From Haloplanus sp. GDY1 (lineage in GTDB: Archaea; Halobacteriota; Halobacteria; Halobacteriales; Haloferacaceae): DNA of 64,000 nt. The DNA lies in NCBI RefSeq assembly GCF_023703775.1, contig NZ_CP098514.1, positions 1,736,001 to 1,800,000 of the forward strand, given 5' to 3'. The notes beneath the pieces were generated by a model, which did not search any database, was not told the DNA's origin, and saw only the letters and a list, made by a program, of their open reading frames with translations. Made by a program: the position numbers and the translations under genes. Shown piece by piece: positions 52,219-60,442 of the stretch. Position 1 is the first letter of the stretch. Every line of letters begins with the position of its first letter.

Positions 52219-52824
52219 TCACCACACCTCCCCCTCGGGGACGCCGCCGTCGTCCTCGTCCACCAGGGTCCCGCCGTAGGGCCGGAAGTCGACGTCGTAG
52301 GCCCCGTCGACGGCCTCGAGGGCGTCCTCGCGCTCGGCGATGGTGTCGGTGTCGAAGCCGACGGCTTCGAGCGCACCGACCAGGTCCGACTCGTCGAGGC
52401 GGCCGGCCGCGAACCCGTCGGCGACCCCGTCGCGGATGCGGTCGGCGTTGCGCCGGCACCGCTTCGCGTCCGCGAACCGCTCGCGGGCCTCGCCCGACAG
52501 GTCCGCCCGGTCCAGCGGGACGGCCGCCAGTCGCTCGACCGCGCGCTCGTCGTACTCGGCCGCCATCTCCAGCAGTTCGGCCGCCTGCTCGCGGGCCGAG
52601 AGCGCCGCCCACGCCTCGCGGGCGTCGTCCGCGACGACGCTCTCGACCACCTCGGCCCAGTCGGTGTCCCGCTCCGCGTCCTCGAACGCCTCGGCGACGA
52701 ACGCCGCGACGTGGTCGTCGGGGACGGCGACGCCGAGGGACTCCCGCGCGCCGTCGCCGTCCGCGTCGCCGCCGTTCTCGCCGCCCGATCCGCCGGTCGC
52801 GTCGAGTTCGTACTCCTCGGTCAT
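52219..52824 (-). CDS. Acidic helical protein of the reductase operon
   Basis: A protein of 201 residues, very acidic and mainly helical, with a flexible first 30 residues and no Cys cluster or membrane helix. Its ATG overlaps the HEAT-gene stop by 4 bp and the Mrp gene follows after 1 bp, so it is part of the operon. It might be a chaperone or assembly factor. I do not recognise the family, and a function is only guessed from context. Confidence 0.6.
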   Translation of the reverse strand: MTEEYELDATGGSGGENGGDADGDGARESLGVAVPDDHVAAFVAEAFEDAERDTDWAEVVESVVADDAREAWAALSAREQAAELLEMAAEYDERAVERLAAVPLDRADLSGEARERFADAKRCRRNADRIRDGVADGFAAGRLDESDLVGALEAVGFDTDTIAEREDALEAVDGAYDVDFRPYGGTLVDEDDGGVPEGEVW

Positions 52825-53675
52825 GGTCTGTCACTCCGCGGTGATCGGTCGACCGCACGGGGCGTGCTCCCCGTCTCGAACTGCGGGCCCTCGCCGTCGC
52901 CCCCGCCGGGCGGCGCCGGCGACGGAACCTCCACGTCCACCGCGTCGGGGTCGCGACCCCGTGCGTCGGCGATGGCCCGCTTCGCCGCCCGCTGGACGTC
53001 GCTGGATCGGTCGTCGATTCCCTGGGTCTCCAGCGCCTCGACGGCGCGGTCGGTGCCGAGGCGGCCGAGGCTCGTCGCCGCGTTCGCCCGCACCAGCGCC
53101 TCGGGGTCCCGCGCCAGCACCGCCGCGAGCACCGTCACCGTCTCCGCGACGGTCCCGGGGGTGTGACCCAGGAACTCCGCGGCGTACTCCCGGACCGAGG
53201 CGTGGCCGTCGGTCTTCAGGCACTCGCGGAGCAGGTCCGCGTCGGCCGCCCCGAGCTTGCCGAGCGCGACCAGCGCGTTCCGCCGGACGAACCCGCTCGG
53301 GTCGTCGAGGCGGTTCCGGAGCGGGTCGGTCGCCGCCTCGCCCTCGGCCCGCGAGAGCGCGACGACCGCCTCCGCGCGCACCCACTCGTCGTCGTCGCCG
53401 GTCGCCGCCCGGAGCCGTTCCGGCGCGGCGCCGGCGTTGCCGAGCGCCTCGACCGCGAACTGCCGCACGTCGGCGTCGGGGTCGTCCCCGACGCGGGCGG
53501 CGAGGGCGTCGACCGTCGCGGCGTCGAGGCCGTCCGTCGCGGCGTCGACGAGACCCAGCGCCGCCTCGCGCCGCGCCGCCGCGTCGTCGGCGTCGAGGCG
53601 GTCACGCAGCGCCGCCTCGTCGGCCGCCGGCGCCCGCCCCCGCGCGCTCCAGTTGGCGTGTGGGTCGTCGGTCAT
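52821..53675 (-). CDS. HEAT-repeat protein of the reductase operon
   Basis: A protein of 284 residues with about six tandem PBS-lyase-type HEAT repeats (about residues 20-235), each with a phrase like DDEWVRAEAVVALSRA or DPSGFVRRNALVALGKLG. The C-terminus is Pro/Gly/Asp-rich. Such solenoids bind proteins. Its position between the gamma subunit and the Mrp ATPase suggests that it holds assembly intermediates of the molybdoenzyme. It overlaps both neighbours by 4 bp. Confidence 0.82.
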   Translation of the reverse strand: MTDDPHANWSARGRAPAADEAALRDRLDADDAAARREAALGLVDAATDGLDAATVDALAARVGDDPDADVRQFAVEALGNAGAAPERLRAATGDDDEWVRAEAVVALSRAEGEAATDPLRNRLDDPSGFVRRNALVALGKLGAADADLLRECLKTDGHASVREYAAEFLGHTPGTVAETVTVLAAVLARDPEALVRANAATSLGRLGTDRAVEALETQGIDDRSSDVQRAAKRAIADARGRDPDAVDVEVPSPAPPGGGDGEGPQFETGSTPRAVDRSPRSDRP

Positions 53676-54715
53676 CCGTCCCTCCTGATGCTCCGGTAGG
53701 CGAAGGCCCACGCGACGACGGTGGCGACGAGGACCGCCAGCAGGCCGTCGCGGAACTGTTCGGAGATGAAGGGCGCGTCTCCCGAGGTGGCCGCGTCGCC
53801 GCCCGTCGAGGCGGCGGTGGCGCCACCGCCACCGCTCGCACCGCCGCCACCGCCGGAGCCGCCGCCCGCGGCCGCGAGTTCGCCGGACGACGGATCGAGC
53901 GTGCTGAACTGGAGCGTGATGGACTTCTGACCGTTCACCTCGTCCGCGCTCCCGTTCCAGACCGCGAAGGCGAGATACACCTGCTCGCCGTTCAGGCTCG
54001 CGTCGTACTGGCCGTCCGTCGAGCGCTCGCGGACGAACACCACCTCCCAGCCGTCGGCCGTGCGCGTGGCGTCCGCCCGGACGTTCTGGGCGGGGGCGTG
54101 GCTCAGGGAGCCGTACCCCTTGGCGTAGTAGTTCTGTGCGAGGCGGTCGTACTCCCGCTTCGAGAGGGGATTGCCCGCGGCGGCACCGGGTTTCGTCGTC
54201 TCGTTCGGGTGGGGGTAGGCGTACATGTCGCCGGTCCAGTCGGCGGTGCCGTCGCGGGGCCCGTACTCCCAGCTCGCCCGCCAGTACCAGATGTCGACGG
54301 GCGTGCCGGCGGCGCCCATCGTGATGGGGGGTTGCGAGCCGGTGCGGAGCATGACGGCGGCGGCGTCGGCGTAGGACCGCGGCGCCGCGATGCTCGTGTC
54401 GTTCGTCGGGTCGGTCCACGAGAGCTTGATGGCGACGTGGCTCTCGTTGCCCATCGCCCGAACCGTCAGTTCGTCGACGCTCCCGCCGCCGAAGGGGAGC
54501 GCCATCCGCTGTCTGCTGAGCTGGACCGTCCGGCTCGGCGCCTCGGACCACGCCGGCGCCGTCGCCTGCCGGGGCACCGTGTCGGCCACCGCCATCGGCT
54601 GCTGGCCGCTCGTCGCCACGGCCGCGACGCCCACCTGCGCCGTCGAGACGCCGAGGGCGACGACGAGGGCGACGACCGTCGCACGGGCCGCCGCCCGCCG
54701 GTCGAGAGCGATCAC
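53672..54715 (-). CDS. Ethylbenzene-dehydrogenase gamma-like heme subunit with membrane anchor
   Basis: A protein of 347 residues. A Sec-type signal (about 12-34) is followed by an EB_dh domain (about 45-280), the fold that binds heme b in EbdC, DdhC, ClrC and SerC, with AIKLSWTDPTND and VWNGSADEVNGQKSITLQF. A Gly/Ala/Ser-rich linker (about 285-318) precedes a C-terminal helix (about 324-342) ending YRSIRRDG. EB_dh subunits of bacteria are soluble. Here the added anchor could hold the complex on the outer face of the membrane. Met and Lys heme ligands are not assigned with certainty. Confidence 0.8.
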   Translation of the reverse strand: MIALDRRAAARATVVALVVALGVSTAQVGVAAVATSGQQPMAVADTVPRQATAPAWSEAPSRTVQLSRQRMALPFGGGSVDELTVRAMGNESHVAIKLSWTDPTNDTSIAAPRSYADAAAVMLRTGSQPPITMGAAGTPVDIWYWRASWEYGPRDGTADWTGDMYAYPHPNETTKPGAAAGNPLSKREYDRLAQNYYAKGYGSLSHAPAQNVRADATRTADGWEVVFVRERSTDGQYDASLNGEQVYLAFAVWNGSADEVNGQKSITLQFSTLDPSSGELAAAGGGSGGGGGASGGGGATAASTGGDAATSGDAPFISEQFRDGLLAVLVATVVAWAFAYRSIRRDG

Positions 54716-55575
54716 GGCGCCTCACCCCCCTCGTCGTCCGGGACCGCCAGCCCCGGCGGGTGGGCCTCGACGTCCGTCTCGACCAGCGCCTCCGCGAGGT
54801 CGACCGTCGCGCGGTAGGCGGTCGCCGCGGGGCCGAGGGCGTCGTCGTCCGCGCCGCCCCCGTGGCGGTCGGCCAGCGCCGCCCGCACCTCCGCGGCGAA
54901 GGCCGGCACGAAGCTCCGGAGGTGCTGAGAGAGGAGCGTCGCCTCCGCCTCCCGGAGCGTCGACGCCTCGTCGTCCAGGTCGGCGTCGGCGGCGACCGCC
55001 CGCCGCCCCGCCAACACCTGCATCAGTTCGAGTTCGAGCGCCACGTGGTCGTGGCGCTCGTCGAACCCGTCGGACAGGTCGAGGCCGAAGGCGTCGAGCA
55101 GGCCGGAGACGGTCGCCACGCGCCGCTGCTTGTGGCTCACCTCGTCGCCGACGGTGTACTCGGCCTCGTAGGGGACGACCGGGTAGCCGTCGCCGTCGGG
55201 CACGCCGAACAGGTCGTCGTACACCCGCCTGAGCCCCTCGGCGTCGACGGCCGCGAACGCGTCGACGAACCCCTCGACCTCGTCGTCGAGGCCGTCGAGC
55301 GTCTCGGCCGCCCCCCGCAGGCCGTCCGCCGTCTCGTCGGCCGTCAGTTCGGCGACGGCGACGTCGTCGGGGTAGCCGAGCGCGCCCGCGAGGGCGGCGT
55401 ACACCGCCGCTCGGGCCGCGTGGCGGGTCGGGTCGCCGTCCGTTCCCGAGGACCGTCGCTCCTCGCCGTCCGTTCCCGAGGACCGTCGCTCCTCGCCGTC
55501 CGTTCCCGAGGACCGTCGCTCCTCGCCGCCCGCTGCCTCGTCCGCGTCGTGGTGGTCTGACATGGGTCTGCTCAT
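54712..55575 (-). CDS. TorD/DmsD-family molybdoenzyme chaperone with N-terminal tandem repeat
   Basis: A protein of 287 residues from ATG 55575, chosen for its ATGA overlap with the Fe-S subunit gene. ATG 55563 is an alternative. The helical TorD domain (about 50-270) includes YTVGDEVSHKQRRVATVSGLL and ERHDHVALELELMQVLA. Such chaperones bind the Tat signal of the catalytic subunit and hold it until the cofactor is inserted. Residues 16-45 are three copies of a 10-residue unit, [GD]GEERRSSGT, from a 30-bp DNA repeat. Confidence 0.82.
   Translation of the reverse strand: MSRPMSDHHDADEAAGGEERRSSGTDGEERRSSGTDGEERRSSGTDGDPTRHAARAAVYAALAGALGYPDDVAVAELTADETADGLRGAAETLDGLDDEVEGFVDAFAAVDAEGLRRVYDDLFGVPDGDGYPVVPYEAEYTVGDEVSHKQRRVATVSGLLDAFGLDLSDGFDERHDHVALELELMQVLAGRRAVAADADLDDEASTLREAEATLLSQHLRSFVPAFAAEVRAALADRHGGGADDDALGPAATAYRATVDLAEALVETDVEAHPPGLAVPDDEGGEAP
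55441..55530. repeat. Three tandem 30-bp repeats inside the TorD-like gene
   Basis: The 30-bp unit CGTTCCCGAGGACCGTCGCT plus CCTCGCCGTC occurs three times in a row (55441-55470, 55471-55500, 55501-55530). Only the last copy differs, by one base near its end. The unit is a multiple of three, so copy number can change without breaking the frame. Confidence 0.95.
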
Positions 55576-56753
55576 GGCTGGTTGGTCCACAGTTCGCCCT
55601 CGCGCACCTCCATCTCCTCCTGGAAGGGCACGTCGACCACCTTCTTCCCGCGGCGGTCGTACCCCTTCACCCGGGTCTCCTTGACCGTGTACGTCTCGAT
55701 GAGCCGGGTGGTCGCGCCGAACAACTGGAGGATGCCGAGGACGTGGTGGCTCGGGTTTCGCACCCGATCCTGTACGATCTCGATGCTCTCGCGGTAACTC
55801 CCTCCGGGCCAGTCGTTGCGCTTTTGCGCCGTGTTCGGGGTGAACATCTGCGTCAGGAAGTCGGGCGGGACGTGGTAGGGAGGCATGTAGAACACCTGCG
55901 GCCGGGTGCCGAACTGGGGGTACAGCGGCAGCGCCACCTTCTCGTCGGAGTGGACGAGGTAGTTGATCGGCGACCGGCCGCCCGGCGCCGAGTTCGACCC
56001 GCCCGGTGGGCCGGCGTCCGGCCCGCGGTTGATGTTGCCGTGCAGCCGCGTCTTCCCGATGCAGGAGGAGACACACCGCGGGACGTTCCCCTCCTCGATC
56101 CGGGGGTAACAGCCGACCGGCTTCTCGGTCACCCCCGTCTCGGGGTTGTACATCGGCTTGTGGTACGGACAGGCCTTCACGCACTTGCGGTAGCCGCGAC
56201 ACCGCTCCTGATCGAGGAGGACGATGCCGTCCTCCTCGCGCTTGTAGATGGCCTGACGCGGGCAGGCGGCGAGGCAGGCCGCGTTCTTGCAGTGGTTGCA
56301 GAGCCGGGGCAGGTAGAACTGCCACATGTCGTGGTACTCGCCCTCCTCGAGGTCCGACTCGACCACGTCGCCCGCGGGGTACTCGCCGTGGGCCATGTCG
56401 TCGCCGAGCGCGGGGTACTCCCACTCCTCCTCGCGGGCGACGTAGCCGTGGACGCGTTCGCCCTGCTCCGCGGCCTCGAACACCGTCTGCTCGCCGTCCA
56501 GGTCGTCGAGCAGGCGCATGTCCCACCCCATCGGGTAGCCGCCGTACGGCTCCGTCTCGACGTTCATCCACCACATGTACTCCTCGCCCTTCCCGCTGGT
56601 CCAGGTGGACTTGCAGGCAAACGAGCAGGTGTTGCAGTTGATACACCGGTTCACGTTGACGATCATCCCCCAGTGCCAGTCCCGCTCCTCCTCGCGGTGT
56701 TCGTAGGGGTAGTCGTGCTCGCGGCCGAGCTGTGGGTTGTAGACCTGTGGCAT
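55572..56753 (-). CDS. NarH-like Fe-S electron-transfer subunit with one missing cluster ligand
   Basis: A protein of 393 residues, the beta subunit of a type II DMSO-reductase-family complex. Cluster motifs are C-x2-C-x2-C-x3-C (37-47), CNHCKNAACLAACP, CRGYRKCVKACP (Tyr at the place of the Trp that makes FS4 a [3Fe-4S] in NarH), and CYPRIEEGNVPRCVSSC (215-231). NarH has EKCIFC before CYPRI; here it reads EKPVGC, so Pro212 replaces one FS2 Cys. No Tat signal is present, so it should be exported together with the catalytic subunit. It overlaps the upstream stop as TGATG. Confidence 0.88.
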   Translation of the reverse strand: MPQVYNPQLGREHDYPYEHREEERDWHWGMIVNVNRCINCNTCSFACKSTWTSGKGEEYMWWMNVETEPYGGYPMGWDMRLLDDLDGEQTVFEAAEQGERVHGYVAREEEWEYPALGDDMAHGEYPAGDVVESDLEEGEYHDMWQFYLPRLCNHCKNAACLAACPRQAIYKREEDGIVLLDQERCRGYRKCVKACPYHKPMYNPETGVTEKPVGCYPRIEEGNVPRCVSSCIGKTRLHGNINRGPDAGPPGGSNSAPGGRSPINYLVHSDEKVALPLYPQFGTRPQVFYMPPYHVPPDFLTQMFTPNTAQKRNDWPGGSYRESIEIVQDRVRNPSHHVLGILQLFGATTRLIETYTVKETRVKGYDRRGKKVVDVPFQEEMEVREGELWTNQP

Positions 56754-59700
56754 CAGTCGTCACCTCCGCGCAGGGGGTTGTACCGGCTGCTCGTCGTCCC
56801 GTTCGTGGCCGTGTCGTCGCCGCCATCGCTCGACCCGTCGGACTGCAGCGACCCGTTCACGTACCCCTGGAACAGGTCGTCCTTCCGGGCGTCGCCGGGC
56901 CACCAGTCCGCCTCCGCGTACTTCTCGACCTCCACGAGGTCGTCGCGGTTCGTCCCCGTCGGCGCCCACACCGTCTCCTCGTAGCCCGCTTCGAGGGTCG
57001 CGCCGTGCCAGGCGATCTCCTCCTCGATCTCCTCGGAGATGTTGGGGTCGCCGAACACCCCCTTGTGAACCAGGTCGTCGGTCTCCTGTGCGGGGTCGAG
57101 CCAGATGTTCGTCGTCACGTTGTACCCCTTGATGCCGTCCTCGTTCTCCTCGTCGTCGGCGAAATGTTGGGGCCACCAGCCGTGCCAGATGGTCAACTGG
57201 CCCATGTCGCCGGCCGAGCGGGGGCGCTGGCGGTCGCTGACCATCACCCGCACCACGAGGTCGCCGCGCTTGCCGGTGATGCGGACGTAGTCGCCGTTCT
57301 CGACGTCGATGTCGGCGGCGTCCTCGGGGTGCATCTCGACGAACGCCTCGCCCAGCGGCGGGGCGTCGTTGGTCTCGCCCTCGCCCGTCGGGAACGAGAA
57401 GTCCTCGACGAGGCGGTCGGTGCCGTCCGGGTCCGCCGAGGTGGAGCCGAAGTCCCGCGCCGACCAGATCAGGTTCCAGTCCGTCATCCCCCACGAGGAG
57501 TGGGTGCGGTACTTCGGATGCGGGGTGTTGTAGTAGAACTGGTAGCCCTGGTCGTGATACAGCGGGTTCTCCTCGTCTTTGGCCTCGTCCCACTTCTCGT
57601 TCACCCCGTAGGGCGTCCCCTCCGGACTCTCGATGTGGTCCAGGTCGTCGCGGCCGAGTTCGAGGAACCGGTCCTCCTCCTTGTGGAACTCCATCCGGCC
57701 GGTCTTGGTGTAGAACGGCCGATCCTCGTGGATCTGCGAGTAGAAGGGGATCCGGGGGTAGGTCTTGAGTTGTAAGCGGACCGGCCCGTCCTCCAGATCC
57801 GGGACGTCGATGTCGCGGGTGGTCATGCCCGCGTCGAGCGTCTCCTGGATGTAGTTGCGCACGTCGCCGTCGTCGTCGAGGAACTCCGCGAAGTAGGAGC
57901 GATAGGAGTCGACGGTGCGCTCCTCGGGCGGGATCTTCTCGTCGAGTTTCTCGGCGACGAGCGCACAGATTTCGCCGTCCTGCTTGGTGTCGTAGATGGG
58001 ATCCATCACCCCGCTGTCCATCTGGAGGAAGGGGTTCTCCGGGCCGACCGTGATGTCGGGGTACTCACACTCGAGCCACGAGGGAACCGGGAGGACGATG
58101 TCGGCGTGTCGGGCCGAGTAGGTCATGTGCATGTCCGACACGATAAGCAGTTCGTTGCCCGTGTCGGGGTGTTTGACGAAGTTCTCGACGACGTGCTCCT
58201 GGTGTTTGGTCTGGTTCAGGAGGTTGCAGTTCATCGTCCACAGGATCGCCGGCCGCGACATGGTGTAGGAGTCGGCGTTCTCCGGCAGCACCGGCTCGGC
58301 GGCGTCGCCCTGGGGCACCAGATCCAGGTCGCCGTCGAAGTCCCCGCGGATCGAGTGGGGGTCGAGTTGCTCGCCGCCGAAGAAGGCGAAGGCGTAGCCG
58401 GGGTACATCCCGTGGGCGCTGTGGCCGTCGGGGTTGACGTACGTCGGGTAACCGTCCAGGAGTTCGATCTTGTACTGGCCGGAGTAGTTGTAGTAGCCCG
58501 CGCCGCGCTTGCCGACGTTGCCGAGCATCGACTGGACGAAGAAGATGGTGCGCTGGAGCGAGTCGTTGGAGTGGAACCAGTGGTTGATCCCCTCGCCGGT
58601 GAACCACTGGCCCTTCTCCGCGGCGGCGAACTCGCGGGCGGTCTCACGGAGCTTCTCCGCCGGGATGGTCGTGATGTCCTCGACCGTCTCCGGGTCGTAG
58701 CGCTCCACGATGTTCGCCTTCTGTCGGGCGAAGTCGGTGTGGACGGCGACGCTCGTGCCGTCCGCGAGGCTCACCTCGCGGTCGACCTCCAGTTGCGCGT
58801 CGGCCGGCGTCTCCGACCCCACCTCCTCGCGGGTGACGGGGACGAGTTCCCCGTCGCCGTCGACGGCGACGAAGTCGCCCCAGTCGTCGCCGCCGCCGTG
58901 GTGGGCCAGCCCCGCCTCGCCCTCCGTGCCGCCCTCGGGCGGTTCGTGCTCCGGGAACACCTCGTGAGCGCGGAGGTACTTCCCGGTGTCCTGCCGGATC
59001 AGGAGGGGCAAGCTGGTGAACTGCCGCATGAACTCCGGATCGTACAGCTCCTCCCGGATGATGACGTGGGCGACGCCGAGCGCGAAGGCGGGGTCGCTCC
59101 CCGGGCGGATGGGGAGCCACCGGTCACACTTCTGGACGGTCGGCGAGTAGTCGGGGTAGACGCCGACCATCTCGCCGCCGCGCTCGCGGGTCTCCTGGAG
59201 CCAGTGGTTGTCCGCGAGCTTGTTGTGGATCAGGTTCTTCCCCTGCATGATGGTGTAGTCGGCGGCGCGCCACGCCGAGGCGTCGGCGTCGCTGGTCTGG
59301 TAGCCCGTGGTGATGACGTGCCCCGGCGGCAGGTCGGCGTACCAGTCGTACTCCGTCCACTCGCAACCGCCGAAGATCGAGGCCAGCCGCCGGCCGGCGC
59401 CGTGACGCGTGATCAGGCCGTCGGCCTTGATGGCGTTGAAGACGTGGAACCGTTTTTCGTCCTCCAGATTCGCCATCTTCTCGGCGATGAGGTCGATGGC
59501 CTCGTCCCACGAGACCCGCTCGAACTCGTCTTCACCCCTCCCTTCGGGGCTGGGGTCCTCGGGGTCCCAGCCCTTCCGGACCATCGGGTACTTGATCCGC
59601 GAGGGCTCGAAGGTGCGGCGATGCAGGGTCAGCCCCTTCATGCAGCCCCGCGGGTTCCAGTGGCGGCTGACGCCCGCCTCCTCGTACCCGCCGGGGCTGC

Positions 59701-60007
59701 CCGGCCCGGGACTCCCCTCCTCCTCGTGGTAGATCTGTTCGGCCCGGATCGGCACCCCGTTTTTCATGTAGAAGTTGAGCGCACACGACTGGGTGCAGTT
59801 CGGGTGACAGACCGTCCAGTCCACCCGGTCGTACGCGTAGATGTCGTGGTACACCTGCTCCCAGTCGCGGTTGGGGTAGGACTTCAGCGGGTTGTCGACC
59901 GACGTCACGGGGTCGACGGACTGGGTCGCCCCCCACCCGCTCGTGAGCAGCGCACCCAGGGATCCCGCGCCGGCGGCCTTGATGAAGTCCCGCCGTCCGA
60001 GACTCAC
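56753..60007 (-). CDS. Type II DMSO-reductase-family molybdopterin catalytic subunit
   Basis: A 1084-residue Tat-exported enzyme. The signal is GRRDFIKAAGAGSLGALLT (4-22). FS0 ligands are Cys67, Cys71, Cys75 and Cys122. The Mo ligand is expected to be Asp221 in YDWYADLPPG, as in NarG. MGD-binding motifs (SPDYSPTVQ-like YPDYSPTVQKCDRWLP; GQLTIWHGWWP) follow. These place it with NarG, DdhA, EbdA, SerA and ClrA. It could reduce nitrate, chlorate, selenate or DMSO, or oxidise a sulfur compound; the sequence does not tell. It is the first gene of an eight-gene operon. Length is near the NarG range but shorter than its about 1250 residues. Confidence 0.9.
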   Translation of the reverse strand: MSLGRRDFIKAAGAGSLGALLTSGWGATQSVDPVTSVDNPLKSYPNRDWEQVYHDIYAYDRVDWTVCHPNCTQSCALNFYMKNGVPIRAEQIYHEEEGSPGPGSPGGYEEAGVSRHWNPRGCMKGLTLHRRTFEPSRIKYPMVRKGWDPEDPSPEGRGEDEFERVSWDEAIDLIAEKMANLEDEKRFHVFNAIKADGLITRHGAGRRLASIFGGCEWTEYDWYADLPPGHVITTGYQTSDADASAWRAADYTIMQGKNLIHNKLADNHWLQETRERGGEMVGVYPDYSPTVQKCDRWLPIRPGSDPAFALGVAHVIIREELYDPEFMRQFTSLPLLIRQDTGKYLRAHEVFPEHEPPEGGTEGEAGLAHHGGGDDWGDFVAVDGDGELVPVTREEVGSETPADAQLEVDREVSLADGTSVAVHTDFARQKANIVERYDPETVEDITTIPAEKLRETAREFAAAEKGQWFTGEGINHWFHSNDSLQRTIFFVQSMLGNVGKRGAGYYNYSGQYKIELLDGYPTYVNPDGHSAHGMYPGYAFAFFGGEQLDPHSIRGDFDGDLDLVPQGDAAEPVLPENADSYTMSRPAILWTMNCNLLNQTKHQEHVVENFVKHPDTGNELLIVSDMHMTYSARHADIVLPVPSWLECEYPDITVGPENPFLQMDSGVMDPIYDTKQDGEICALVAEKLDEKIPPEERTVDSYRSYFAEFLDDDGDVRNYIQETLDAGMTTRDIDVPDLEDGPVRLQLKTYPRIPFYSQIHEDRPFYTKTGRMEFHKEEDRFLELGRDDLDHIESPEGTPYGVNEKWDEAKDEENPLYHDQGYQFYYNTPHPKYRTHSSWGMTDWNLIWSARDFGSTSADPDGTDRLVEDFSFPTGEGETNDAPPLGEAFVEMHPEDAADIDVENGDYVRITGKRGDLVVRVMVSDRQRPRSAGDMGQLTIWHGWWPQHFADDEENEDGIKGYNVTTNIWLDPAQETDDLVHKGVFGDPNISEEIEEEIAWHGATLEAGYEETVWAPTGTNRDDLVEVEKYAEADWWPGDARKDDLFQGYVNGSLQSDGSSDGGDDTATNGTTSSRYNPLRGGDD

Positions 60008-60139
60008 GACCGGTCACCTCCCCGTACCTGCCGTCCGCGGTGCTCGCGTGACATGCGTGAGCCTCACCCACGACGGACGGAAAACCCGGACGCGCGATGT
60101 CAGCGGCTGGGAAGCCACGCGAACCGCTTCGTGGCGGGG

Positions 60140-60146
60140 TTTATAC
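60140..60146 (-). promoter_or_regulatory. TATA-like element of the reductase operon
   Basis: GTATAAA on the minus strand lies 133 bp before the catalytic-subunit ATG 60007, implying a leader of roughly 100 nt. That is long for a haloarchaeal mRNA and leaves room for a regulatory site. No other gene is seen in 60008-60194. Confidence 0.3.
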
Positions 60147-60194
60147 GGAGTCCGGAGGCGGGAGGTCGGACGCGGCGGAAAGAGAGGAGACGCG

Positions 60195-60362
60195 TTACTG
60201 CGTCGGCTCGACCGTCAGGTCGCTCGCGATCCAGCCGTCGGTGTTGCCGGATTCCATGAAGACGGTGCGGCCGGGACAGCTCTCACAGACCGACACCGTC
60301 GGCCGCTCGGGCAGCTCCGGCTCCCCCTCGTCGTCCGTCCCCGACTGGGTTCCAGTGGGCAT
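60195..60362 (-). CDS. Small Cys-pair protein of the haloarchaeal micro-protein type
   Basis: A protein of 55 residues starting MPTGTQSGTDDEGEPELPER, then a C-x2-C pair (CESC, near 26-29) and the ending NTDGWIASDLTVEPTQ. The ending resembles haloarchaeal micro-proteins with E-N-T-D-x-W-I-x-SD tails. The frame keeps acidic codons throughout. It is preceded by an iron-box-like palindrome (60371-60386). Role unknown, possibly zinc or iron binding. Confidence 0.65.
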   Translation of the reverse strand: MPTGTQSGTDDEGEPELPERPTVSVCESCPGRTVFMESGNTDGWIASDLTVEPTQ

Positions 60363-60370
60363 CGACCGTG

Positions 60371-60386
60371 TTTAGGGAAACCTAAA
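60371..60386. promoter_or_regulatory. Iron-box-like palindrome
   Basis: TTTAGG-GAAA-CCTAAA is a perfect 6-4-6 inverted repeat resembling sites bound by DtxR/IdeR-type metal repressors. It lies 9 bp before the start of the 60195-60362 gene and 57 bp before the divergent gene at 60443. A further half-site-like TTTAGGTT occurs at 60430. Similarity to known iron boxes is judged from memory. Confidence 0.45.
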
Positions 60387-60442
60387 ATAAAAAGGGTGCG
60401 GTTCGCGGCGTCGCGTCGACCGCGGCGCATTTAGGTTCGGGA

